DNA of 36,952 nucleotides from CAIURC01 sp043777315 (GTDB taxonomy: Bacteria > Verrucomicrobiota > Verrucomicrobiia > Chthoniobacterales > Chthoniobacteraceae). Shown here piece by piece: positions 7,393-17,809 of this stretch. Made by a program: the position numbers and the translations under genes. The stretch lies in the NCBI GenBank assembly GCA_043777315.1, contig JAYVPW010000018.1:1-36952 (forward strand), written 5' to 3'. Below the pieces are notes generated by a model that had not been told where the DNA came from, did not search any database, and saw only the letters and a program-made list of their open reading frames with translations. Positions within the stretch are counted from its first letter, which is position 1. Each line of letters begins with the position of its first letter.

Positions 7393-8397
7393 ATGAACAA
7401 ACCCCACATCCTCCTCGCCCTCGCGGCGGCGCTCGCGCTGCCGGTCTTTTCCGCGCACGCCGCCGAGCCGAAAAAAGTGATCCTCTGCACCGTCACCACC
7501 GGCTTCCGGCACAGCTCGATCGCCACGGCGGAAAAGACGTTGCAGAAACTCGCCGAGACTTCCGGTGCTTTCACGATCGTCGATTTTGCGCGGCAGCCCG
7601 GAGTGGACATTCCGAAGAAGCCGAACAAGCCGAAGGATTTGAAGGCTGACGCCGACGAAAAAGCGAAGGCGAACTACGCCAAGGACATGGAAAAATACAA
7701 CGCGGAGCTCGCGAAATGGACGCCCGAAATCGAGGCGAACGCGAAGGCCGCGCAGGGCGATTTCGAGACGCAGATGAAGGCGAGTCTCGCGAAACTCGAT
7801 CCCGCGAATTTGAAAGCCCAACACATCGACGCGGTGATCTTCGCCAACACGACCGGCGACCTTCCGCTGCCCGACCGCGACGGGCTGATCAAATGGATTG
7901 AGGACGGCCATGCGTTCATCGGGATGCACTCGGCGAGCGATACATTTCATGGATTCCCCGGCTACCTCGACATGCTGCAAGGCGAGTTCGGCGGGCACGG
8001 CGCGCAGGTGCCGGCAAATATGATCGCGGGTGACAAGGAGCATCCGGCAAATGGCGGGATCGGTGCGAAGTGGGATCTCGTGCAGGAAGAAATGTATCAC
8101 ATCAAGCGCCAGGACAGCGCGAAGGTGCGCTCGCTTTGGTTCATGCAGCACGATCCGAATGACGTCTCGAAAGAAGTCTTTTTCCCCGTTTCCTGGTGCC
8201 GCATGGCCGGGACCGGACGCGTCTTTTACACGTCGCTCGGGCATCGCGAAGATCTCTGGGACGACAGCACGGAGCTGAAGGATCGGAAGAATTCGATCGA
8301 GGCCAGTAAACAGTATCAGGCCCACATTTTGGGCGGGATCAAATGGGCGCTCGGGCTCGCCAAAGGCAGTGCTGAAGCCAATCCGACGGTGAAGTGA
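7393..8397 (+). CDS. Secreted ThuA-like domain protein
   Basis: A 334-residue exported protein. Residues 1-24 are a signal peptide (ILLALAAALALPVFSAHA, cleavage near AHA/AE). The mature part has the ThuA-like glutamine-amidotransferase-type fold: KKVILCTVTTGFRHSSIATA, then IDAVIFANTTGDLPLPD, GHAFIGMHSASDTFHGFPGY and GRVFYTSLGHREDLW. A charged, lysine/alanine-rich helical insertion of about 70 residues (from PKKPNKPKDLKADAD to LAKLDPANLKAQ) splits the domain. ThuA proteins take part in disaccharide use, often beside DUF1080 proteins, and a DUF1080 fragment follows here. The start at 7393 is chosen because the frame upstream has no signal peptide. Confidence 0.82.
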   Translation: MNKPHILLALAAALALPVFSAHAAEPKKVILCTVTTGFRHSSIATAEKTLQKLAETSGAFTIVDFARQPGVDIPKKPNKPKDLKADADEKAKANYAKDMEKYNAELAKWTPEIEANAKAAQGDFETQMKASLAKLDPANLKAQHIDAVIFANTTGDLPLPDRDGLIKWIEDGHAFIGMHSASDTFHGFPGYLDMLQGEFGGHGAQVPANMIAGDKEHPANGGIGAKWDLVQEEMYHIKRQDSAKVRSLWFMQHDPNDVSKEVFFPVSWCRMAGTGRVFYTSLGHREDLWDDSTELKDRKNSIEASKQYQAHILGGIKWALGLAKGSAEANPTVK

Positions 8398-8423
8398 GGC
8401 GCGGCCAGCTTTCCGAAATATGA

Positions 8424-8693
8424 AATTTCTTCGCGATCTACAATTTCAAGGAAGCGTCCGAATTTGCGTCGAAGCCCGCGGGCGAGTGGCAGACGTGCGA
8501 GGCGACGATCATCGGGAACAAGATCACGATTACGTTGAACGGGAAAAAGGTTCACGACGCGGTCGAGTGCAATGCCTCGACCGGCAGTGAGATCGACAAA
8601 AACGTGACCGAGCCGGGCCCGATTTTTTTGCAGGGCGATCACGGGGCGGTGAGCTTCCGGAAGATCGAAATCAAGGAGCTGCCGAAAGAGTAA
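8424..8693 (+). pseudogene. C-terminal remnant of a DUF1080 (3-keto-disaccharide hydrolase-type) protein
   Basis: After an in-frame TGA at 8421, the frame runs open to TAA 8691-8693 and reads FKEASEFASKPAGEWQTCEA, then IIGNKITITLNGKKVHDAVE and PGPIFLQGDHGAVSFRKIEI. That is the typical end of a DUF1080 jelly-roll domain (GEWNxxEI... GxxVxxxxLNG... PIxLQxHGxxVxFRNIxI). The N-terminal two thirds, including the signal peptide, are missing, and no start codon with a ribosome site is seen. The upstream ThuA-like gene ends just before it at 8397, so this is probably the leftover of a neighbour gene. DUF1080 and ThuA genes are often adjacent in Planctomycetes and Verrucomicrobiota. Confidence 0.75.
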
Positions 8694-8713
8694 CGGAAAA
8701 AGCATCGCCGGAA

Positions 8714-8802
8714 GTCGGGCTTCCAGCCTGCGGAACAATCATGCGATCGACTCGGCAGGCTGGAAGCCCGCCGGCCGAGTCAGGCTGGAAGCCTGACCTC
8801 CG
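8714..8802. repeat. Palindromic 'aggctggaagcc' intergenic repeat cluster
   Basis: Three copies of a short unit occur: gtcgggcttccagcctgcgg, ggcaggctggaagcccgcc and gtcaggctggaagcctgacc. The first is inverted relative to the others, so the region can form hairpins. It fills the gap between the DUF1080 remnant and the PfkB kinase gene. This is typical of a REP-like repeat. Confidence 0.65.
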
Positions 8803-8869
8803 AGCGCCGCCGATGAGGCGGCGCTTTTCGTTTGGTGCGGCGGCGGCGGTTCGCGCATGGTCGCGGGCG

Positions 8870-9856
8870 ATGTCCGACGTCGTTACTTTTGGCGAAATCA
8901 TGCTGCGGCTCACGACGCCGGGGCATCAGAGATTCGCGCAGGCGCAGGAGCTCGAGGTCACGTTTGGCGGCGCGGAGGCGAACGTCGCGGTGATGATCGC
9001 GCAGCTCGGCGGGAGCGCGGAATTCGTGACCAAGTTGCCGGTGAACGAACTGGCGGAACGCGCGATCGACGAGCTGCGCCGGTGCCGCGTCGGGGTCGAG
9101 CGGATCGCGCGGGGCGGCGAGCGGATGGGTGTTTATTTTCTCGAACAGGGGGCAAGCCAGCGGGCGGGGAAGATCATTTACGACCGGGCGCGCAGCGCGA
9201 TCGCGGAGGCGCGGGTGGGTGATTTCGACTGGGACGAAATCTTCGACGGGGCGCGCTGGTTTCATTGGTCGGGCATCACGCCGGCGCTTTCGGAAGCAGC
9301 CGCGGAGCTGACGCGCGAGGCGTGTCTCGCGGCGAAGCGGCGCGGGCTCACGGTGAGCTTCGACATGAATTATCGGGCGAAACTCTGGACCACGGAGCAG
9401 GCGGGCGCGGTGCTCGCGCCGCTGATGCCGCACGTCGATTTGTGCGTTTGCGGCGCGGAAGAGGCGACGAGCGTGCTCGGGATCGAGGGTGATTCTGGCG
9501 CGGAGATCGCGGCGAATTTGCGCGCGAAATTTGGCATCCAAAAAGTCGCGATGACGCAGCGCCGCGCCAACCGCGCGGACGAGACGGAATGGAGCGCGAT
9601 GTTCTCCGACGAGGGGCACCCGTTCATTTCAGCGGTTCACCAAATCTCGGTCGTCGATCGCGTCGGGGCAGGGGACAGCTTCACCGGCGCGCTCATTTTT
9701 GCGTTACTGCGCGGCGACGATGCGCAGCGGGCGCTGGACTTTGCGGTGGCGGCGAGTGCGCTGAAACACACGGTTCCCGGCGATTTCGGCCTCGTCTCGC
9801 TGGCTGAAGTGGAGGCGCTTGCGGGCGGCGGACACGGCGGGCGTGTGCAGCGCTGA
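8870..9856 (+). CDS. PfkB family carbohydrate kinase (2-keto-3-deoxygluconate kinase-like)
   Basis: A 328-residue ribokinase-fold enzyme. The N-terminal motif VVTFGEIMLRLTTPGHQRFA and the glycine pair TFGGAEANVAVMIAQLGG are typical of KDG kinase-like members, and the C-terminal PfkB signature DRVGAGDSFTGALIFALLRG contains the catalytic aspartate of the GAGDSF loop. A 2-keto-3-deoxygluconate kinase makes KDPG for the Entner-Doudoroff or uronate pathways, but the substrate is inferred only from the N-terminal GEIMLRL pattern. The frame extends upstream to 8741, but that part translates the repeat cluster, so ATG 8870 is preferred. It has no cognate aldolase nearby. Confidence 0.82.
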   Translation: MSDVVTFGEIMLRLTTPGHQRFAQAQELEVTFGGAEANVAVMIAQLGGSAEFVTKLPVNELAERAIDELRRCRVGVERIARGGERMGVYFLEQGASQRAGKIIYDRARSAIAEARVGDFDWDEIFDGARWFHWSGITPALSEAAAELTREACLAAKRRGLTVSFDMNYRAKLWTTEQAGAVLAPLMPHVDLCVCGAEEATSVLGIEGDSGAEIAANLRAKFGIQKVAMTQRRANRADETEWSAMFSDEGHPFISAVHQISVVDRVGAGDSFTGALIFALLRGDDAQRALDFAVAASALKHTVPGDFGLVSLAEVEALAGGGHGGRVQR

Positions 9857-9898
9857 AGCCCACACTTCGTCGGAACGCGAACTGCTGATTCCGGCGGC

Positions 9899-10462
9899 AT
9901 GACTTTCACGCCGGCGACCGCGCGGCATTCCCGAAACGGCTTCACCATTGTCGAAGTCCTCGTCTCCGCGCTGCTCATCGGCGTTGGCTTCGGGAGCATC
10001 CTCGCGACCGATGTCCGCAGCATCCGCACGCTCCGCTGCACGCGGCAGGCGGCGGCGAGCAGCCAGATGCTCCAGCAGCGCATCGAGGCGATTCGCGCCG
10101 CGCCGTGGCCGGAGATTTCCAATTCCACCTCGCTCGCGCTCCTCCTGCGCGCGGCGACGGAGAGCGAGGCGGAGGTCGCCGATTCCGCGCTCACCGAGTT
10201 TCTGAAAGTCACGGTGCCGAACGTCTCGCCCGCCCTCGGCGCGACCGCGCGTTCGTTCACCGTGCAGCGCCAGCGCGGCTTTTCGCGGGTCGAGGAGCCG
10301 GGCGATTTCAGCGAAGAGCCGACGCTTCTCTTTGAAAGCACGATCACGTGGCGCGACGTGCAGGGTGCGCATCAGCGGCACTTGCGCACCATCGTCTGCC
10401 GCGCGGGGCTGACGCGGAGCGGGATCTTCGGCAGCACGCTCGGGCGGGCCGGGGCGCGATGA
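9899..10462 (+). CDS. PilV-like minor pseudopilin (prepilin-type N-terminus)
   Basis: A 187-residue protein with a prepilin-type leader: positive residues to G14, then FTIVEVLVSALLIGVGFGSI, with a cleavage site G/F and E5 of the mature protein. After the hydrophobic helix comes an Arg- and Ser-rich region of variable sequence. It starts a three-gene run in which the stop (TGA 10460-10462) overlaps the next ATG (10459-10461). Such proteins build the tip of type II secretion or type IV pili, or of related planctomycete/verrucomicrobial pseudopilin cassettes. No secretion ATPase or prepilin peptidase is in view. Confidence 0.75.
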   Translation: MTFTPATARHSRNGFTIVEVLVSALLIGVGFGSILATDVRSIRTLRCTRQAAASSQMLQQRIEAIRAAPWPEISNSTSLALLLRAATESEAEVADSALTEFLKVTVPNVSPALGATARSFTVQRQRGFSRVEEPGDFSEEPTLLFESTITWRDVQGAHQRHLRTIVCRAGLTRSGIFGSTLGRAGAR

Positions 10463-11109
10463 AAATTTCCCCCAGCCGCGCCGCTTTCACGCTCGTCGAG
10501 ATGATCATCTCGATGGCCGTCAGCGTGCTCGTCATCGGCGCGCTTTTACTCGGCTCGATCAGTCTCCAGAAGTCCCTCCACGCCAGCGAAACCTACGCCT
10601 CCAGCTACTCCGACCAGCGCCGCCTCATCGATTATCTCGCGCGCGACCTCCGCCGCTCCATCGAGGTCACCGCCACCGATAGCGACGGCCTCCCCTTCGA
10701 CCCCACCGCGGGCCCCCTCACCGTCGCCGACAAATCCGCGCTCACCGTCACCCTCCCCGGCTATTACCAAAGCAACAGCCCCGGCAGCCGCGCCTACGAC
10801 CAGCCGCTTCCTGTCAACTCCGCCGACCGCCCCACCTACGGCACCGCCACCAGCCCCGCGCCGGTCGTCTCCGTTTCTTTTCGAAAAGTGTTCATCGCCG
10901 CGGAGGGGTGCGTCTGCTTCGTGCGGCAGGAGGCGAACTCCACGCAGGTCATCGTCCGCCAGGCCGATGACCTTTTCCTCCGCCTCCAAGTCGCCCGCGA
11001 CCGCCAGTCCTGCACCGCCGAGGTCTGGTTCCGCTCCGCCTTCAGCGGTATCCGCCCCCTCGTCTCCACGCATGACAAGATCATGCTTCGCAACGCCGAC
11101 GCCGAATGA
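10459..11109 (+). CDS. PilW-like minor pseudopilin
   Basis: A 216-residue protein when started at ATG 10459; the longer frame to 10348 does not have a leader. It has a prepilin motif: basic residues, then AAFTLVEMIISMAVSVLVIG with an alanine rather than glycine before the FTLVE cleavage site. The glutamate at the fifth mature position is present. The C-terminal domain is low in similarity to known pilins. The ATG overlaps the previous stop and its own stop (TGA 11107-11109) overlaps the next ATG (11106), so the three genes are translationally coupled. Confidence 0.75.
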   Translation: MKISPSRAAFTLVEMIISMAVSVLVIGALLLGSISLQKSLHASETYASSYSDQRRLIDYLARDLRRSIEVTATDSDGLPFDPTAGPLTVADKSALTVTLPGYYQSNSPGSRAYDQPLPVNSADRPTYGTATSPAPVVSVSFRKVFIAAEGCVCFVRQEANSTQVIVRQADDLFLRLQVARDRQSCTAEVWFRSAFSGIRPLVSTHDKIMLRNADAE

Positions 11110-12761
11110 TCGCCTCCCGCCGCGGCAGCACGCTCTTCATCACGATGACCGTCCTCGCGGCCCTCTCGCTCCTCGCCGCGCTCACCCTTCAGCGCGTCAC
11201 GCCAAAATTCCGCCAAGCCTACCAAAACGCCGCCTGGCAGGAGGCCCGCATGGCCGCCGAAGCCGGCATCGATGCCGCGATGGGCGACCTCCACCGCAAC
11301 GCCGCCGGCGGCACCTCCAGCAACTGGCCCGGCTGGCAGACCGAGACCAACGGCGTCCGCGGCCCCGTCCTCCCCACCACCCTCGGCCTCGTGGGCAACG
11401 TCGTCAGCCTCGTCAGCAGCCTCCTCTCCCTCCTCGGCGGCAGCACCTCCGTCGCGCAGTCCGCCTCGCAGCCCATCTTTTTGGATAACCTCAACATCTC
11501 CTCCACCAGCGGCATCCCCACCGAAGTCGATGTCCAACTCTGGGCCCTCCCGCCCACCGCCACCCGCCCGCACAACTGGTTCCGCATCCGCGCCATGGCC
11601 ACCTGCGCCCTCCCGCCCGTCGCCTACGAAGCCCCCGCGCACCTCGACTCCTCCCTCCGTCGCTTCAGCCTCCGCAGCGTCCGCCAGCAGCTTCGCCGGG
11701 ACGACGTCGGCGAGCCCAGCACCATCGTCACCCCCAACGTCTCCCGCGTCGTCGAAGTCCTCGTCGAGCCCATCCTCCCCTTCGAGCTCGCCCTCTGGAC
11801 CGACCGCGCCCTCGCCCTCGGCACCGGCGTGGCGTGGGGTATCGACAGCTACGACTCCCGCAGCCCCCTGAAATCCGCCCCCAGCGGCCTTTACCCCGGC
11901 GCCGCCAGCCCCCTCGTCCAGGAGAATGGACACGTCGCCAGCAACTGCGGCAGCGTCCCCGGCACCCCGTTTGGCCCCCTCATTTCGGCAAATGGAACGC
12001 GCGTCCGCGGCACCGTCGCCACCAATGGCGGCGACGACCCTTCGACTTCCGATTGGGAGAACGTGAGCGGCTCCCGGAACCTCGACCCCGCCCATATCCG
12101 CAACGATTTCCACCGCGAAATGATGCCCGTCTCGCGTCCCACCACCGGCGTCTATCTCCAACCCCCGGCCTTGGAGGGCGGCGCGCCGTCGCTTTCCAGT
12201 CTCCTCCTCGGCACCGACGGCGCGGTGCCCTCCAGCCCCCAGACCTTCGTCCCCGGCCCCGAGAGCGCCCCCACCCAATATCTCATCTCCCAAAACCAAG
12301 GCCCCTTCGCCATTTCCGCACCCCCCGGCGGCGCGCGTGGGGCCATCGTCATCGTCATCGATGGGAATTTGGACGTCGGCGCGGGGACCATCAGCGTCCC
12401 GCCGTCGGTCACCGCCGTCCTTTTTGTCCGTGGCAGCATCGACTTCCGGGACCGCCCGATCAACACCGCCCCCGGCAGCAGCCACCACCCCGGGCAACTC
12501 CAAATCTACGGCGAGACCACCGGCACCGACCGGCGCACCGTCCGCGCCTTTGGGGGTGCCGACATCGCCGTCGCCTTCTACGGCCCCGCCCATGAGGTCC
12601 AGCTCTCCGGCGATGTGCAATGGTCCGGCTGCATCGCCGCCCGTTCCTTTGAAATGCTCGGTGCCGGCACCGGCGGCATCCACTACGACGAAGCCCTCGC
12701 CCCTCTCGGCCCCCCCATCAGCTTCCGCATCGCCCGCTACGTCGAAGACGTGCGGGAGTAG
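11106..12761 (+). CDS. PilX-like large pseudopilin-associated protein
   Basis: A 551-residue protein with a short basic start and one N-terminal membrane helix (STLFITMTVLAALSLLAALT), but without the FTLxE prepilin cleavage motif of its two neighbours. The GSTLF start resembles PilX-type leaders. The middle is rich in Ser, Gly, Thr and Pro and would be an extended external domain; the C-terminal part has a parallel beta-like character (GAIVIVIDGNLDVGAGTISV and FVRGSIDFRDRPIN). It is the last gene of the coupled operon and would sit outside with the pseudopilins. It may be the large member of a verrucomicrobial pseudopilin cassette. Confidence 0.65.
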   Translation: MIASRRGSTLFITMTVLAALSLLAALTLQRVTPKFRQAYQNAAWQEARMAAEAGIDAAMGDLHRNAAGGTSSNWPGWQTETNGVRGPVLPTTLGLVGNVVSLVSSLLSLLGGSTSVAQSASQPIFLDNLNISSTSGIPTEVDVQLWALPPTATRPHNWFRIRAMATCALPPVAYEAPAHLDSSLRRFSLRSVRQQLRRDDVGEPSTIVTPNVSRVVEVLVEPILPFELALWTDRALALGTGVAWGIDSYDSRSPLKSAPSGLYPGAASPLVQENGHVASNCGSVPGTPFGPLISANGTRVRGTVATNGGDDPSTSDWENVSGSRNLDPAHIRNDFHREMMPVSRPTTGVYLQPPALEGGAPSLSSLLLGTDGAVPSSPQTFVPGPESAPTQYLISQNQGPFAISAPPGGARGAIVIVIDGNLDVGAGTISVPPSVTAVLFVRGSIDFRDRPINTAPGSSHHPGQLQIYGETTGTDRRTVRAFGGADIAVAFYGPAHEVQLSGDVQWSGCIAARSFEMLGAGTGGIHYDEALAPLGPPISFRIARYVEDVRE

Positions 12762-13135
12762 ATCGCCGTCGTTTTCGCCGCAACCGCCTCCCGGAGCCAC
12801 GCGCTGGCTTGCCGGTTTCCGCACCCGGGAATCGTGTTCCGCCGTCGGAAGCCGCACTGCACGTTTCTGCGAGTCGTGTTCCGCAGGCGGAAGTCGCCCA
12901 CCGTGTTTTTCGAGAGGGTGTTCGGGCGTGCGGGTAAGCGCCACAAGTCTGTGCAGTTCCGGTCGAGGCGAGGGGGCCGCCCCCTCCTTTCCGGCAGGCG
13001 GAGCGCCCGCCCTACAATCGCGCCTCGCGGGGAGGGGGAGAAGTAAGAGGTCCTTCGACTCCGCTTCGCAAAGCCGAAGCTCCGCTCAGGATGACCCGGA
13101 AGGAACCCGCCCCGCCCAGCCTTTCCCGCACCGCC
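12762..13135. repeat. Repeat-filled intergenic region
   Basis: No gene is supported in these 374 bases. It holds two direct copies of a palindromic unit (cgtgttccgccgtcggaag near 12834 and cgtgttccgcaggcggaag near 12871), a copy of the caggcggagcgcccgccctac repeat near 12993-13016, and a half copy (about 13027-13095) of the aagaggtccttcgactccgc / ctcaggatgac palindromic element that is complete at 14191-14325 and 31102-31233. Confidence 0.7.
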
Positions 13136-13717
13136 CTACTTCTTCTCGCCCGCCTTCTTCTCCGGTGCGGCGTCGAGCGTCTTCAGGAGTTCGCCGTAGC
13201 CGGCCTCGGCCATTTTCGCCTTGGGGATGAAGCGGAGGGAGGCGGAGTTGATGCAGTAGCGCAGGCCGCCCTGATCTTTCGGGCCGTCGTTGAAGACGTG
13301 GCCGAGATGCGCGTCGCCGGTCGCCGAGCGGACTTCGATGCGCGTCATGCCGGCGGTTTTGTCGGAGAGTTCCTTCACTTCCTTGTCGTTGATCGGCTTG
13401 GAAAAGGCGGGCCAGCCGCAGTCGGAGTCGAACTTGTCTTTTGAAGAAAAGAGCGGCTTGCCGGAGATGATATCGACGTAGATGCCCTCCGCCTTGTGGT
13501 CGTAAAATTCGTTCGTGAACGGCCGCTCCGTCGCGCTCTCGCGGGTGACCGAATATTGCAAAGGCGTGAGCTTTTTGCGCAGCTCCTCGTCGCTCGGGAT
13601 GGCGGCGGAAGCGGGCGCTGCTGCCTTTGGCGCATCGGCGACGGGCTCGCTGAAGGCGGCGCGCGGCACGATGGCGAGGACGAGGGCGGTGAAGAGGGCG
13701 AGGTCGATGGTTTTCAT
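13136..13717 (-). CDS. msrB: Exported peptide-methionine (R)-S-oxide reductase, zinc-free type
   Basis: A 193-residue MsrB with an N-terminal signal peptide (ALFTALVLAIVPRAAFSEP), so it acts outside the cytoplasm. The catalytic Cys is C155 in LRYCINSASLRF, with SDCGWPAF (C100) as probable resolving Cys and the HLGH pair at 137-140. The two CxxC zinc pairs of many MsrBs are both replaced: the first reads YVDIISG (82-85) and the second EVRSATGD (131-134). It is thus a zinc-free form, like the MsrB domain of Neisseria PilB. It reduces methionine-R-sulfoxide in proteins. It is divergently placed (52 bases) from the lipoprotein gene. Confidence 0.9.
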   Translation of the reverse strand: MKTIDLALFTALVLAIVPRAAFSEPVADAPKAAAPASAAIPSDEELRKKLTPLQYSVTRESATERPFTNEFYDHKAEGIYVDIISGKPLFSSKDKFDSDCGWPAFSKPINDKEVKELSDKTAGMTRIEVRSATGDAHLGHVFNDGPKDQGGLRYCINSASLRFIPKAKMAEAGYGELLKTLDAAPEKKAGEKK

Positions 13718-13769
13718 ATTGAAGGGTGGGAATGGCGGAGGTGGCGAAGTATAGCATCGCGCTCAAGTC

Positions 13770-14231
13770 ATGTCGCCGCTCCGCCTGCTCCCCATCGCGC
13801 TGACGCTCTCCGTCGCGATGAGCGGCTGCCGTCCGCCGCGGCCGGTGGGGGATCGGAGCTGGCATTTTCCCGGTGCGGGAATCACGACCGTCATCCTCCG
13901 CGCCAGCGACGCGCCCGCGGCGACGGTGGACCGTTCGGAGTCGGGCGAGATCGAGCTCGACGCGCATCCGGCGCTCAAGTCGGTCGGCTACCATTCGCGC
14001 GAACCCGCCGCGACGCTGACCCCGGCGGCGGAGTGGCCGTTCGACTTCACGCCGACCAGCCAAGGCTCGACGCTCGTCCTTTCCAGCGAAGGCGAAAAGA
14101 CCTTCCCCCACCACCGCTACGTCCTCGAGAAGCTGGAACTCCGCGTGCCCGCCGGCGTCGCAGTGTGGCGCGAACGCACGCCGCCCATCCGTCATCCTGA
14201 GCGCAGCGCAGCGGAGTCGAAGGACCTCTAA
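13770..14231 (+). CDS. Putative lipoprotein with repeat-derived C-terminus (probably truncated)
   Basis: A 153-residue protein with a lipoprotein-type leader (LLPIALTLSVAMSGC), so it would be anchored in a membrane. The mature domain has beta-strand character (TTVILRASDAPAATVDRSES and YVLEKLELRVPAGVAVW) and resembles adhesin-like DUF4097/DUF2807 proteins in texture, but I do not recognise a family. From about residue 141 the protein (HPERSAAESKDL) is the translation of the palindromic repeat at 14191-14325, which supplies the stop codon. The original 3' end was probably lost or displaced by the repeat. Activity is doubtful. Confidence 0.55.
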   Translation: MSPLRLLPIALTLSVAMSGCRPPRPVGDRSWHFPGAGITTVILRASDAPAATVDRSESGEIELDAHPALKSVGYHSREPAATLTPAAEWPFDFTPTSQGSTLVLSSEGEKTFPHHRYVLEKLELRVPAGVAVWRERTPPIRHPERSAAESKDL

Positions 14232-14325
14232 CTATTTCCCCCCGTCGCGCGCGCACTTCGCGGAGGGGGAAAAGTAAGAGGTCCTTCGACTGCGTTCCGA
14301 TGCGCTCCACTCCGCTCAGGATGAC
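14191..14325. repeat. Full-length palindromic 'rcctgagcgcagcg' intergenic element
   Basis: The left arm (gtcatcctgagcgcagcgca to gagtcgaaggacctcta) is an imperfect reverse complement of the right arm (taagaggtccttcgactgcg to ccgctcaggatgac). A second, inner hairpin is formed by atttccccccgt and gagggggaaaagt. It is thus a two-armed, BIME/MITE-like element of about 135 bases. A second full copy lies at 31102-31233 and a half copy near 13027-13095. The left arm forms the end of the lipoprotein gene. Confidence 0.8.
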
Positions 14326-14391
14326 GCGGAAGGCTGGAGCGATTGCGCATTGAAACCGCGCCTCGCCGCCCTACTCTCCGCGCCCGCACTT

Positions 14392-14895
14392 ATGCTCAAA
14401 CCCCACGAGATTTTCGCCCGCATGTCGCCCGAGACCGCCAACGGGCTCTTCACCTACCTCTCCGAGAACGAAAAGCCGCTCTACAAGGCGACGATCGACT
14501 CCCTGGCCAAGCAGCGGAAGCTCCGCCCGATCTTCGTCGAACGGAAACCGCGCGCCGACCGGCACGCGTGGATGCAGGAGGTGCTCGGGAAAAAACAAAG
14601 CGAAGGCATCGCCGCGCATCTTCTCCAAATCTGGCTCGTCGGCGCGCACGCCAAAGTGCTCTGCGATTTCCTCGACGGCTTCGGCATCGAGCACGACGAA
14701 AACGGCACGATGGACGCGCTCCCGCCCGCGCCCCCGAAAGCCGACGTCGCCCGCGTCGTCGAAACGCTCCTCGCCGCGCACGCCCCCGGCGTGGTCGCCG
14801 TCTATCTCCACGCCTTCCAAGCCCTCGACGACAACGGCTGGCCGACCCTCGGCGAACTCCTCGCCGAAGACCCCCGCCTCAGCCTCGCGGCGTGA
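14392..14895 (+). CDS. Conserved hypothetical helical protein
   Basis: A 167-residue protein from ATG 14392 (LKPHEIFARMSPETANGLFT); a TTG start at 14350 would add a short hydrophobic leader, which looks less natural. It is alpha-helical and soluble, with charged helices such as RKPRADRHAWMQEVLGKKQS and an acidic, alanine-rich C-terminus (VAVYLHAFQALDDNGWPTLG). I do not recognise a family. It is convergent with topB, with an inverted repeat between them. Small proteins of this texture occur as lineage-specific genes in Verrucomicrobiota. Confidence 0.6.
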   Translation: MLKPHEIFARMSPETANGLFTYLSENEKPLYKATIDSLAKQRKLRPIFVERKPRADRHAWMQEVLGKKQSEGIAAHLLQIWLVGAHAKVLCDFLDGFGIEHDENGTMDALPPAPPKADVARVVETLLAAHAPGVVAVYLHAFQALDDNGWPTLGELLAEDPRLSLAA

Positions 14896-14900
14896 CGAAC

Positions 14901-15009
14901 GGGTAGGGTGGGCATCCTGCCCGAACGATCTTTTCGGAGTCACGAGGGCTCCGACACCCGGGAAGTGCGTCGAGGCAGCATGCCTCGACCGGCGGGCAGG
15001 ATGCCCACC

Positions 15010-15015
<6 letters not shown>
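14901..15015. repeat. 23-bp perfect inverted repeat around an inner hairpin
   Basis: The arms 14901-14923 (gggtagggtgggcatcctgc plus ccg) and 14993-15015 are exact reverse complements. An inner hairpin, gtcgaggcag/catgcctcgac, sits at about 14970-14990. The right arm contains the stop codon of topB (15010-15012), so the C-terminal codons of topB lie next to or in the repeat. It could act as a bidirectional barrier between the two convergent genes. Confidence 0.8.
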
Positions 15016-17523
<2,508 letters not shown>

Positions 17524-17621
17524 GAGCGGGGTGGGGGAAATAGCCGCACGAAGTCACAAAGCCACCAAAAAGTTGAGCGGCGGTTTGAAAATGTGCGGAG
17601 CCAGAGGCGCGTGCGTCCCGT

Positions 17622-17782
17622 CCGGGTAGCGCGCTCGTCTCGAGCGTTGGTCACGGCGTCTCGCCGCGACGGACTTTTCAGATCATTTGATCCGGAGCGC
17701 GTTCGTGAACCGGAGCGCGCGTCACAAAAGTCCGTTTCGGCGAGACGCCGAAACCAGCGCTCGGGACGAGCGCGCTACCCGG
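17622..17782. repeat. Long imperfect inverted repeat between topB and dprA
   Basis: The left arm (ccgggtagcgcgctcgtctc, then gagcgttggtcacggcgtct, to gacggactttt) pairs with the right arm 17726-17782 (aaaagtccgtttcggcgaga, to cgctcgggacgagcgcgcta, then cccgg). Each arm is about 57 bases. The spacer is about 50 bases. It is a palindromic, MITE-like intergenic element. Nothing else was seen in the 286-base gap. Confidence 0.75.
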
Positions 17783-17809
17783 ATTCCCTGACGCGCGGCT
17801 ATTCGAAAG

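Noticed and set aside
9899..12761. Calling the cassette a named Verru_Chthon cassette
   Set aside because: The prepilin leaders and the coupled layout fit, but a fourth member is not seen and the models could not be run, so only the general pseudopilin call is made.
10836..12944. A 702-codon minus-strand frame opposite the pseudopilin operon
   Set aside because: The protein is almost only Gly, Ala, Asp and Glu and has no domain, whereas the plus strand has three coupled genes with prepilin leaders. GC-rich coding DNA gives such long antisense frames.
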